From: Bacteroidaceae bacterium
Lineage (GTDB): Bacteria > Bacteroidota > Bacteroidia > Bacteroidales > Bacteroidaceae
NCBI GenBank assembly: GCA_017448965.1
Contig: JAFSKK010000003.1
Coordinates: forward strand, 1 to 39,544
Length of the DNA stretch: 39,544 nt
Reading direction: 5' to 3'
Shown piece after piece: positions 1 through 6,178 of the stretch. The notes under the pieces were generated by a model. That model searched no databases. It was given only the letters and a program-made list of their open reading frames with translations, and was not told the origin of the DNA. The position numbers were made by a program, and so were the translations under genes. The stretch's first letter is position 1. Each line of letters opens with the position of its first letter.

Positions 1-2
1 AC

Positions 3-155
3 ACCAGTTGGGAAAGTCTGGCTTACTTCTGTCTGCCGATTGCCGAGATGGACTACTTCGACCTGACACCTACACCGCCTCTATTCAAGCATTTTGACCT
101 GATGACGGGTGAAGTCAGTAACGGCTTTGTCGGTGAGCGATTCAAAAACAAATAA
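3..155 (+). CDS. 3' end of an unidentified gene
   Basis: An open frame enters from the left edge and stops at TAA 153-155, giving the last 50 residues of a protein. The tail is rich in aromatic and acidic residues (it contains EMDYFDLTPTPPLF) and ends in ERFKNK. I recognise no family. It lies 30 bp upstream of the lipoprotein gene at 186 on the same strand, so it may belong to the same transcript. The start is outside the window. Confidence 0.5.
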   Translation, partial: TSWESLAYFCLPIAEMDYFDLTPTPPLFKHFDLMTGEVSNGFVGERFKNK

Positions 156-185
156 CTTAGTATAAATTCAAAAAAGGTAAGAACA

Positions 186-1064
186 ATGAAAAAAGTATTT
201 TTTGCAATGATGGCAGCCGCCATGATGGTAGGCTGCGGTAACAAGACACAGCAGACGGCTCAGAACGATGCCGCCGAGGTAGAGGACTCTCTGACGGGTG
301 CCTTCACCGCCTATGACATGGACGGCTACAAACTCCACGTGTACAACTCGAACGACGTGATGGGCGATGCCAGTTATATCATCGAGGGCAAGGACTCGCT
401 CATCGTGATGGAATACCCACTCTTCAAGGTGAATGCCAAGGAGTTTGCTGACTACATCGAGAAGTTGGGCAAGCCCGTGGAGATTGACGTGACCGACTAT
501 CATCTGGGTGGCTCTGACAAACTCCCCCTGACGATGCCCGAGGGTATGCCTGCCTTTATCGAAGGTCCCGTCTATGGCGGTATGATGAAGCAGTTTGCCG
601 AGCAGTTTGGCGACACGATGGTAGAGTTGCCCACGCAGAAAGCCGCTGAGGTGCCCTTCGGACAGACCCAGAAGTGGAACGGCATAGACTTCCGTTTCGA
701 GCATGGCGCAACGAGCGACTTCCCCGGTGCCTCCATCATCATCGGTGGTCAGGTGTACTACACTCACTGGACTCCTGCCGAGGCTCATATCAGTCCGCTG
801 CAGATCGGCAACGCTGCCGCTGTTGATGCTGAGTTGGCTGAGGCTAAGAAGGCTCTTGCTTCTGGTGCCAAGTATTTCATTGGCGGTCATGGCGGTCTGG
901 CTGAGAAGGCTCAGGTGGAGTTCAAGATTGCCTATTTGGAGAAGGTGAAGGAACTGATGGCTGCCAACAAGGATGCCGCTACATTCACTGAGGCACTGAA
1001 GGCCGCATATCCCGAACTGCCCGGCGATGCCGATGCTCTGGCTCAGGCACTCTATAAGAAGTAA
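186..1064 (+). CDS. Lipoprotein with a degenerate metallo-beta-lactamase-like fold
   Basis: The protein has 292 residues. Residues 1-17 are a lipoprotein signal (MKKVFFAMMAAAMMVGC, lipid Cys17), so the product should be anchored to an outer or inner membrane leaflet. The body resembles the MBL fold. After an 'IIEGKDSLIVME' strand, where active enzymes carry HxHxDH, this protein has DYHLGGSDKLP (residues 104-114) with a single His. Later come FEHGATSDFPGAS (171-183, the place of the second metal motif) and GGHGG (233-237, resembling the PGHGG motif). Most metal ligands therefore seem to be lost, and I infer a non-catalytic or altered MBL protein. A Lys/Ala-rich helical tail follows. The gene starts 30 bp after the previous stop and ends 5 bp before the macrodomain gene, which suggests one operon. 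The role is unknown. The A-rich, GG-containing leader (AAAAAAGGTAAG) before ATG 186 supports the start. Confidence 0.75.
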   Translation: MKKVFFAMMAAAMMVGCGNKTQQTAQNDAAEVEDSLTGAFTAYDMDGYKLHVYNSNDVMGDASYIIEGKDSLIVMEYPLFKVNAKEFADYIEKLGKPVEIDVTDYHLGGSDKLPLTMPEGMPAFIEGPVYGGMMKQFAEQFGDTMVELPTQKAAEVPFGQTQKWNGIDFRFEHGATSDFPGASIIIGGQVYYTHWTPAEAHISPLQIGNAAAVDAELAEAKKALASGAKYFIGGHGGLAEKAQVEFKIAYLEKVKELMAANKDAATFTEALKAAYPELPGDADALAQALYKK

Positions 1065-1069
1065 GGACA

Positions 1070-1810
1070 ATGGACAGGCTGGAGAATCTGAAGAACATCA
1101 TCATGTATCTGATGGCTGACGAACATGTCAGCCATCAGATTCCTTCTTCACTCGAAGAGCGACAGCGGATGATGCGGGCATTGATGAACCTATGGGAGCC
1201 GCGCCAGATAGCAGAAGACTTTCTAAAAATGCAGGATGCCGAGTTGCAGATGCAGCGAGAGGACAAAGGGGTGGTAGAAGTTCATAACGAAGGACTGACC
1301 ATCTGGCAGGGAGACATTACCCGTCTGAAGGTGGATGCCATCGTCAATGCTGCCAACGCACAGGCTATGGGCTGCTGGGCACCGCTCCACAACTGCATAG
1401 ACAACTGTATCCACTCAGCCGCTGGCATCCAACTGCGCAAGGAGTGTGCCGACAAGATGCAGGGACGGCTGCTGGCTACTGGTGATGCCTTCATCACACA
1501 AGGCTACAATCTGCCAGCCCGGCATGTCATCCACACTGTCGGCCCGATTATACCCGATGGTGTTCCCACCAAGCAGCAGGAAGAGCAGTTGGCTCAGTGC
1601 TACCGTTCCTGCCTTGACCTGGCAGAAGAAAACGGACTGGAGAGCATTGCCTTCTGCTGCATCTCCACGGGTGTGTTCCACTTTCCCAATGAACAGGCGG
1701 CAAGGATTGCCATCGAGACCGTCAAATCATATCCACGACATGCACTTAAAACGATTGTATTCAATGTTTTCCTCGACAAAGACCGCGACATCTACCAGCG
1801 GCTTCTCTGA
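1070..1810 (+). CDS. Zinc-dependent macrodomain protein-ADP-ribose hydrolase
   Basis: The protein has 246 residues, the usual length of the zinc-macro (SAV0325/Spy-macro) class, which removes ADP-ribose from proteins modified by a SirTM partner. An N-terminal helical extension (1-65) precedes the macro fold. Visible motifs are GDITRL (81-86), NAAN (93-96, ADP-ribose binding), GCWAPLHNCID (101-111) and the phosphate loop STGVFHFP (199-206). In GCWAPLHNCID, Cys102, His107 and Cys109 match the zinc-binding site that defines this class. The gene follows the MBL-like lipoprotein by 5 bp, and its 3' end overlaps the sirtuin gene by 47 bp, which implies translational coupling. In Firmicutes the same pair sits with GcvH-L and LplA2 lipoylation genes, but neither is visible here. 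The family assignment is firm; the cellular target is not known from the sequence. Confidence 0.93.
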   Translation: MDRLENLKNIIMYLMADEHVSHQIPSSLEERQRMMRALMNLWEPRQIAEDFLKMQDAELQMQREDKGVVEVHNEGLTIWQGDITRLKVDAIVNAANAQAMGCWAPLHNCIDNCIHSAAGIQLRKECADKMQGRLLATGDAFITQGYNLPARHVIHTVGPIIPDGVPTKQQEEQLAQCYRSCLDLAEENGLESIAFCCISTGVFHFPNEQAARIAIETVKSYPRHALKTIVFNVFLDKDRDIYQRLL

Positions 1811-2618
1811 ACGACTTGCGGACCTTCAGCGATTGATAGCCGATGCCGACTACGTGCTGATTGGTGCAGGAGCCGGACTGACTACTGCCGCTGGCATCGA
1901 CTATGCCGGTGAGGACTTCCGAAGGGAGTTCCGCAAGTGGATAGACCGCTACGGCATCACCGATCTCTACAGTGCCGGGTTCTATCCCTTCAAGACCGAC
2001 GAGGAGCGATGGGCCATGTGGGCAAAGCACATCTGGTTCAGCCGCTATCGCACAGGAGCATTGCCGCTATACAAGAACCTTCTGAAGATGGTTGACGGCA
2101 TGGATTACTTCGTCATCACCACCAATGTAGACGGACAGTTCGAGATGGCAGGTTTCGATCCGGAGCGCATCTTTGCCACGCAGGGCGACTACTGCTATTT
2201 CCAGCCTGCATCGGGTTCGCCCAACGAACTATATCATAATCAGGAGTGGGTGGAACATGCACTGCCAGCCATCTGCGACTGCCGCATACCCACAGAAATG
2301 ATTCCCCATACCCCTGACGGACAGCCCGTCAGCATGAATCTCCGTTGCGACGATACCTTCGTGGAGGATAACCACTGGCACCAGCAAGCCCAACGCTATA
2401 ACGATTTCGTGCATACCGCTTCCGGCAAACGGCTCCTGCTTCTGGAGTTCGGCGTAGGCTTCAACACTCCTGTCATCATCCGCTTCCCCTTCGAGCAGAT
2501 GGCCGCACAATTCCCTGACACCACCCTCGTCCGCTTCAACCGCGACTATCCTCAACTATCTTTACAAGGAGTCAAGAGTTTCCTAGCATTTACGGAGGAC
2601 GTTAGGAGAATAATTTGA
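1764..2618 (+). CDS. Class M sirtuin (SirTM), protein ADP-ribosyltransferase
   Basis: The protein has 284 residues when begun at ATG 1764, inside the macrodomain gene. This start gives about 33 residues before the NAD-binding loop GAGAGLTTAAG (34-44), as in known SirTM proteins. The frame is open far upstream, but that part is a shadow of the macro gene. TTNVDGQF (119-126) and FATQGDY (138-143) place Gln140 where deacetylating sirtuins have the catalytic His. That His-to-Gln change is the mark of class M enzymes, which ADP-ribosylate rather than deacylate proteins. EFGVGFNTP (228-236) is the conserved C-terminal nucleotide-binding segment. With the overlapping zinc-macro hydrolase it forms a writer/eraser pair. 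No GcvH-L or LplA gene is next to it, so the substrate is open. Confidence 0.9.
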   Translation: MFSSTKTATSTSGFSERLADLQRLIADADYVLIGAGAGLTTAAGIDYAGEDFRREFRKWIDRYGITDLYSAGFYPFKTDEERWAMWAKHIWFSRYRTGALPLYKNLLKMVDGMDYFVITTNVDGQFEMAGFDPERIFATQGDYCYFQPASGSPNELYHNQEWVEHALPAICDCRIPTEMIPHTPDGQPVSMNLRCDDTFVEDNHWHQQAQRYNDFVHTASGKRLLLLEFGVGFNTPVIIRFPFEQMAAQFPDTTLVRFNRDYPQLSLQGVKSFLAFTEDVRRII

Positions 2619-2710
2619 CTCTATACTGTAGAAAAGAAGGTGCTTAGTATAAAACAATTAATTGCTTCAAACAACGGAGTTTTGACTTGTTGGTTTTTGA
2701 AAGAGCATGA

Positions 2711-2750
2711 AAAATGCCGGCTCAGCATGATGTGTTGAGTCGGCATTTTT
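2711..2750. terminator. Bidirectional terminator between sirtuin gene and mscL
   Basis: Inverted repeat AATGCCG / CGGCATT extended by CTCA / TGAG, with A-run on the left and T-run on the right. It serves the converging ends of the sirtuin gene (+) and mscL (-). Confidence 0.75.
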
Positions 2751-2770
2751 TCTGGATGATTGCCTGTTTT

Positions 2771-3229
2771 TTACTTCTTCTCCTTCAAGAGGTCGCGGAT
2801 TTCGGTGAGGAGCACTTCTTCCTTTGTTGGTTCTGGTGCAGGAGCGGCGGCAGCCTCTTCGGCTTCCTTCTTCTTGCGGAGGGCAGATGCCTTGGCGATG
2901 GCCTTCACGATGAAGAAGAGGCAGATGGCGATGATGAAGAAGTCGAGCACGTTCTGGCAGAATGCGCCGTAGTTCCAAGTGACGGGTTCGATGGCTTCGG
3001 TCACCACTTCGCCTGCCTCGTTCAGCACTTCTGGCACACCGGGCTTGAGTTCAATCTTCAGGTCTGCCACGTTCACGCTCCAGATGGCTGCCACGAGTGG
3101 CATGATGAGGTCTGCCACGATGGAAGACACGATTTTGCCGAATGCGCCGCCGATGATGACACCGACTGCCATGTCCATCACATTGCCTTTGAAGGCAAAG
3201 TCCTTAAATTCTTCGATAATTTTTGCCAT
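2771..3229 (-). CDS. mscL: Large-conductance mechanosensitive channel MscL
   Basis: The product has 152 residues, close to the family's usual 130-150. It forms a homopentameric inner-membrane channel that opens under osmotic downshock. It starts MAKIIEEFKDFAFKGNVMD, an N-terminal amphipathic helix leading into transmembrane helix 1 (about 16-45, with AVGVIIGGAFGKIV, the pore-lining signature). A periplasmic loop (about 46-85) contains a Glu/Val-rich stretch. Helix 2 (about 88-112) is followed by a charged cytoplasmic helix with an Ala/Pro/Glu linker (EEAAAAPAPEP) and the C-terminal bundle TEIRDLLKEKK. The gene stands alone: a terminator lies 20 bp beyond its stop and a -7 box about 75 bp before its start. 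Confidence 0.96.
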   Translation of the reverse strand: MAKIIEEFKDFAFKGNVMDMAVGVIIGGAFGKIVSSIVADLIMPLVAAIWSVNVADLKIELKPGVPEVLNEAGEVVTEAIEPVTWNYGAFCQNVLDFFIIAICLFFIVKAIAKASALRKKKEAEEAAAAPAPEPTKEEVLLTEIRDLLKEKK

Positions 3230-3302
3230 AGTCTTTGTTTTTTATAATAAAAAGTGGATATTTGTCGTTATGAATGATGTACGATGTTCCTGAATCTTGT
3301 GG

Positions 3303-3310
3303 CAAAGGTA
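3303..3310 (-). promoter_or_regulatory. -7 box for mscL
   Basis: On the minus strand the sequence reads TACCTTTG, a perfect Bacteroidota -7 box (TAnnTTTG), about 75 bp upstream of the mscL start. No clear -33 TTTG is seen at the expected distance. Confidence 0.5.
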
Positions 3311-3350
3311 CGAAAAAAATCTGTAACGGTGTTAATAAACTTAAAAAAAC

Positions 3351-3440
3351 ATGAAGAATAAACTTTTTTTGTGGCTGAGCATGTGCCTGATGTTGTTGTT
3401 GGCGGCATGTTCTACTGCTCACCATTGCAATTGCGGGTAA
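3351..3440 (+). CDS. Tiny Cys/His-rich lipoprotein (29 residues)
   Basis: ATG 3351 begins a 29-residue frame. A hydrophobic signal (MKNKLFLWLSMCLMLLLAAC) ends in a good lipobox, LAAC. The mature peptide after processing would be only ten residues, CSTAHHCNCG: one lipidated Cys, two further Cys and two His. A hairpin with a T-run begins 7 bp after the stop, and an A-rich leader precedes the ATG. These points support a real gene despite its size. It is divergent from mscL. No family is recognised. The Cys/His content could bind metal, but that is inference. The alternative is a short non-coding transcript ending at the hairpin. Confidence 0.5.
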   Translation: MKNKLFLWLSMCLMLLLAACSTAHHCNCG

Positions 3441-3446
3441 ACCCGA

Positions 3447-3487
3447 AAAGACTCAGCCATTCCCCGAAGAGGGTGGTGGAGTCTTTT
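3447..3487 (+). terminator. Terminator after the tiny lipoprotein
   Basis: A 9-bp stem (AAAAGACTC 3447-3455 / GAGTCTTTT 3479-3487) has further internal pairing and ends in a T-run. Confidence 0.7.
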
Positions 3488-3501
3488 AAGTGTGAAAGAA
3501 A

Positions 3502-3528
3502 AAAGGGGAAACGAAATGCCTCCCCTTT
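3502..3528 (-). terminator. Terminator of gapA
   Basis: AAAGGGGA (3502-3509) pairs with TCCCCTTT (3521-3528). On the minus strand it is followed by a T-run, 24 bp beyond the gapA stop. Confidence 0.7.
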
Positions 3529-3551
3529 CTTTGTTATGTGTTGAGTGTCTC

Positions 3552-4577
3552 TTATTTGAGTTCTGCGAGGTACTTGATAGTGCGCACCATCTGAGAAGTG
3601 TAAGAGTTCTCGTTGTCATACCATGCAACAACCTGAACGAGAGAGTTGCCGTCGCCCATCTTGCTGACCATAGTCTGGTTAGCGTCGAAGAGTGAACCGA
3701 ACTTCATGCCGATAACGTCGCTTGAAACGAGTTTCTCTTCTGTGTAGCCGAATGACTCGTTGGCGGCAGCCTTCATGGCAGCGTTGATGCCCTCAACAGT
3801 CACTTCACCCTTCACTACAGCGTGCAGGATAGTGGTAGAACCTGTTGGAGTGGGAACGCGCTGAGCAGCACCGATGAGTTTGCCGTTCAGTTCGGGGATA
3901 ACGAGACCGATGGCCTTGGCAGCACCAGTTGAGTTAGGAACGATGTTCTGGGCACCAGCGCGGGCACGCTGAACATCACCCTTGCGCTGAGGACCGTCGA
4001 GAATCATCTGGTCGCCAGTGTAGGCGTGAACCGTAGTCATGATACCGCTCTGGATGGGAGCGAAGTCGTTCAGAGCCTTAGTCATAGGAGCCAAGCAGTT
4101 TGTGGTGCAAGAAGCAGCGCTGATCACTGTGTCGGCAGGAGTAAGAGTCTTGTGGTTCACGTTGTAAACGATGGTGGGGAGGTCGTTGCCTGCAGGAGCA
4201 GAGATAACCACCTTCTTGGCACCAGCCTTGATGTGGGCAGAAGCCTTCTCCTTAGAAGTGTAGAAACCAGTGCACTCGAGCACAACATCTACGTTCAGTT
4301 CGCCCCAAGGCAGTTCGGCTGCGTTAGGAACAGCGTAGATAGTGATTTCCTTGCCGTCAACGATGATAGAGTTGTCGGTGCAGTCAACAGTGTGCTTGTT
4401 CTCGCCGATCTTGCCGCAGAAACCGCCCTGAGCAGTGTCATACTTGAGCAGGTGAGCCAGCATCTTGGGGCTGGTCAAGTCGTTGATTGCTACTACTTCA
4501 TAACCTTCAGCCTCGAACATCTGACGGAAAGCGAGGCGACCAATACGGCCGAAGCCGTTAATAGCTACTTTTGTCAT
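3552..4577 (-). CDS. gapA: Type I glyceraldehyde-3-phosphate dehydrogenase
   Basis: The product has 341 residues, slightly longer than the usual 335. This cytosolic glycolytic enzyme oxidises glyceraldehyde 3-phosphate to 1,3-bisphosphoglycerate with NAD. The Rossmann start is [15 protein letters not shown] (5-19). IND (31-33), with an acidic residue at the end of the second strand, favours NAD over NADP. The active site [12 protein letters not shown] carries the nucleophile Cys157, and [10 protein letters not shown] carries the base His184. The C-terminal [13 protein letters not shown] motif is intact. The gene is a single transcription unit with its own -7 box about 100 bp upstream and a terminator just downstream. 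Its codon choice is strongly biased, as expected for a highly expressed gene. Confidence 0.97.
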   Translation of the reverse strand: MTKVAINGFGRIGRLAFRQMFEAEGYEVVAINDLTSPKMLAHLLKYDTAQGGFCGKIGENKHTVDCTDNSIIVDGKEITIYAVPNAAELPWGELNVDVVLECTGFYTSKEKASAHIKAGAKKVVISAPAGNDLPTIVYNVNHKTLTPADTVISAASCTTNCLAPMTKALNDFAPIQSGIMTTVHAYTGDQMILDGPQRKGDVQRARAGAQNIVPNSTGAAKAIGLVIPELNGKLIGAAQRVPTPTGSTTILHAVVKGEVTVEGINAAMKAAANESFGYTEEKLVSSDVIGMKFGSLFDANQTMVSKMGDGNSLVQVVAWYDNENSYTSQMVRTIKYLAELK

Positions 4578-4676
4578 GGATTTAATGAATTTATTGAGTT
4601 AATAAAAACTGTGTTTTTGTTTCTTTTCAAGCGATGCGGAAGACCCCTGTGGGCATTCTTTCTCTCTTTCAGTGTG

Positions 4677-4684
4677 CAAAGTTA
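4677..4684 (-). promoter_or_regulatory. -7 box for gapA
   Basis: The minus strand reads TAACTTTG followed by C, about 100 bp upstream of the gapA ATG. This leaves a leader of roughly 90 nt. A -33 TTTG at the usual 19-21 bp is not evident. Confidence 0.5.
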
Positions 4685-5008
4685 CAAAAAAAAATGTCAA
4701 CACGAATGTTTTTGCCACTTTTTTCTTGAAAAAAAGAAATCAAAGAACATGGAAGGCCATTCACCATCGGGCAAAATGGCACAGAATCTTCTTTTTTGAC
4801 AACTGGGTGTTGCAAATCGCACACGCTGTCGGCCTCTTGTGCCTCCAGCCTCCATGTCTGTTCCGCTCTCTTGTCTTGCAGGAGTGTCGCATCCTCATTC
4901 GCGTCTGCCATCAGTCCTGTGGCAGTGCCGTTGCTCCGTTTGCCTTTACGCCACAAGGTGGAACCGCCCGACGGGTATGTGCCCCAAAGGGTAGTTCCAC
5001 AGCCTCTC

Positions 5009-5077
5009 AACCGACGTCCCCGATGTCGGTCAACCGATGTCCCCGATGTCGGTCAACCGATGTCCCCGACGTCGGTT
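5009..5077. repeat. Palindromic CCGAYGT array, 23-bp period, three units
   Basis: Six copies of CCGAYGT start at 5011, 5020, 5034, 5043, 5057 and 5066, so the steps are exactly 9, 14, 9, 14, 9. Each 23-bp unit contains a 9+3+9 inverted repeat (ACCGAYGTC / GAYGTCGGT) and can form a hairpin on either strand. An almost identical array lies at 21808-21875. It is not next to a gene end: the nearest genes are gapA, about 430 bp to the left, and the 5825 operon. Confidence 0.9.
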
Positions 5078-5183
5078 TTGGGGCAGTGGAACAGTCAATC
5101 ATGACAGACCCTCTTAGCCCCTGTTCATTTTCTTACACTAACGCCAGTTCGGTATAAGAGAACTCATGTTATATGTTTTAAGT

Positions 5184-5404
5184 TTCGGATGTTCCAAACG
5201 CTTCATTTTCAACAACGAATAAAACGAATCATTCTAATTTACCATGCGGCGAGAAGATGTATTTCCCTAATGCCGCAAGCGGCTACGAATGAAATCGAAT
5301 GGCTACACTCAGCATTCGTTTTTATTCGTTGCACCTTTAGGTGCATTGTGCATTGTATAAATTCGTCATATTCGAAATATTCGTTGTTGAAAAAAGCATC
5401 CGAA
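5184..5404. repeat. Imperfect inverted repeat with AACGAAT/ATTCGTT heptamer pairs
   Basis: TTCGGATG (5184-5191) and the 13-mer at 5208-5220 recur inverted at 5379-5391 and 5397-5404. Inside, the word AACGAAT or its complement recurs in pairs 9-10 bp apart (5214/5223, 5284/5294, 5314/5324, 5361/5370/5379). A GCACC-TTTA-GGTGC type hairpin lies near 5331-5344. It could be a small mobile element remnant or a structured RNA; the sequence does not decide. Confidence 0.65.
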
Positions 5405-5594
5405 CCTTTAGCTCGACGAAGTCAAACTTCAATCATTATTATTATATATAATGTGTATTATCCCTGTCCTTATGCATGCAGGAGAGAAAGAGTCACTTCG
5501 TGCGCTGATTCTTTCTGAAGAAAAGGCATGGTTCAGGGCAAAAATGGTTCTGTTGTTAGAAAAAGTAAAAAAATGTAAAAAAGTGTCTGTTTTT

Positions 5595-5626
5595 TTTGGT
5601 GGGGGGGGTAAAAATCTGTACCTTTA
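5595..5626 (+). promoter_or_regulatory. Promoter of the 5825-10317 operon
   Basis: A -33 TTTG (5595-5598), exactly 20 bp, then a -7 TACCTTTA (5619-5626), a near-perfect Bacteroidota sigma-ABfr promoter. A run of G lies in the spacer. It implies a leader of about 190 nt before ATG 5825. Confidence 0.7.
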
Positions 5627-5824
5627 CACCGTCTAACATACATTGATAGGTGCTTTTGTGTGGCAAGACTCAACAAATAGTCCGTGTGCATGAAGAACGA
5701 AGAGTCACCCCGCTGATTCACTTCGAGATGACAGAGATTACTAATTAGCGCAAATCATCCTGGTTCTAACTATACATCAGAGTTTATAAACCCTATTTAT
5801 TCACTATTAAAAACTTAATTTACA

Positions 5825-6172
5825 ATGATGAAGACGAAAACGATTTCAATTCTCGCCTTCTTGTTCGTTTTTTCTTTAGGAGCAGCGGCGCAAGAAACGG
5901 CTGACGGACGCAAGGTGAAACGCATCACCTTCGACCAGGAACAAGTAAACATTGAGTATGCCGATGGCACCAAGGACCAAAAGGTGAGTGCTGCCACGGT
6001 TAAACGTGAGAACACCATCACGGGCATCGTGGCTGTCAAGAAGAAAGAAAGCCAGCAGACGACGCGCCAGTGGTACACTCTCGACGGTCGCCTCCTGCAG
6101 GGCGAGCCACAGCAGAAGGGTGTTTATATCGTGAGAGACAAGAACGGAAAGAAGAAAACCGTCAAAAAGTAA
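5825..6172 (+). CDS. Small secreted protein with T9SS-type C-terminal domain
   Basis: The product has 115 residues (the ATG at 5828 is an equally possible start). Residues 1-22 form a signal peptide ending LGAAAQ. A short beta-rich segment (KVKRITFDQEQVNIEYADG) resembles the N-terminal hairpin of the next gene's product. The tail, WYTLDGRLLQGEPQQKGVYI plus NGKKKTVKK, matches the short C-terminal domain that directs proteins to the type IX secretion system. The same kind of tail ends the products of the 8053, 22160 and 26903 genes. The next gene's ATG lies 7 bp after the stop, so the two are cotranscribed. It is almost only a signal, a hairpin and a CTD, so its job may be structural or regulatory within the operon; I do not know it. 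Confidence 0.75.
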   Translation: MMKTKTISILAFLFVFSLGAAAQETADGRKVKRITFDQEQVNIEYADGTKDQKVSAATVKRENTITGIVAVKKKESQQTTRQWYTLDGRLLQGEPQQKGVYIVRDKNGKKKTVKK

Positions 6173-6178
6173 GTGCTT

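Larger units (their letters stand above)
4685..5824. other. Gene-free stretch of about 1.1 kb
   Basis: I see no convincing gene here. Short open frames on both strands lack recognisable sequence, and several read only through repeats. It holds a 7-bp inverted repeat (GTGGAAC 4968-4974 / GTTCCAC 4994-5000), the CCGAYGT array at 5009-5077, an AACGAAT-type inverted repeat region at 5184-5404 and a strong promoter at 5595-5626 for the next operon. Confidence 0.6.

Noticed and set aside
1446-1763. Upstream extension of the sirtuin frame
   Set aside because: These codons overlap the macrodomain gene out of frame and show no sirtuin sequence; ATG 1764 gives the normal SirTM length.
4669-5010. Minus-strand frame of 113 codons upstream of gapA
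   Set aside because: It runs across the gapA -7 box and low-complexity sequence, and nothing in it is recognisable.
5009-5077. Phased arrays considered as CRISPR
   Set aside because: The 23-bp period is too short for repeat plus spacer. The spacers are 2-7 bp and there are no cas genes. The same applies to the arrays at 21808, 35120 and 39301.
5451-5636. Short plus-strand frame ending near the 5595 promoter
   Set aside because: It runs over a homopolymeric G-run and the promoter itself, with no conserved features.
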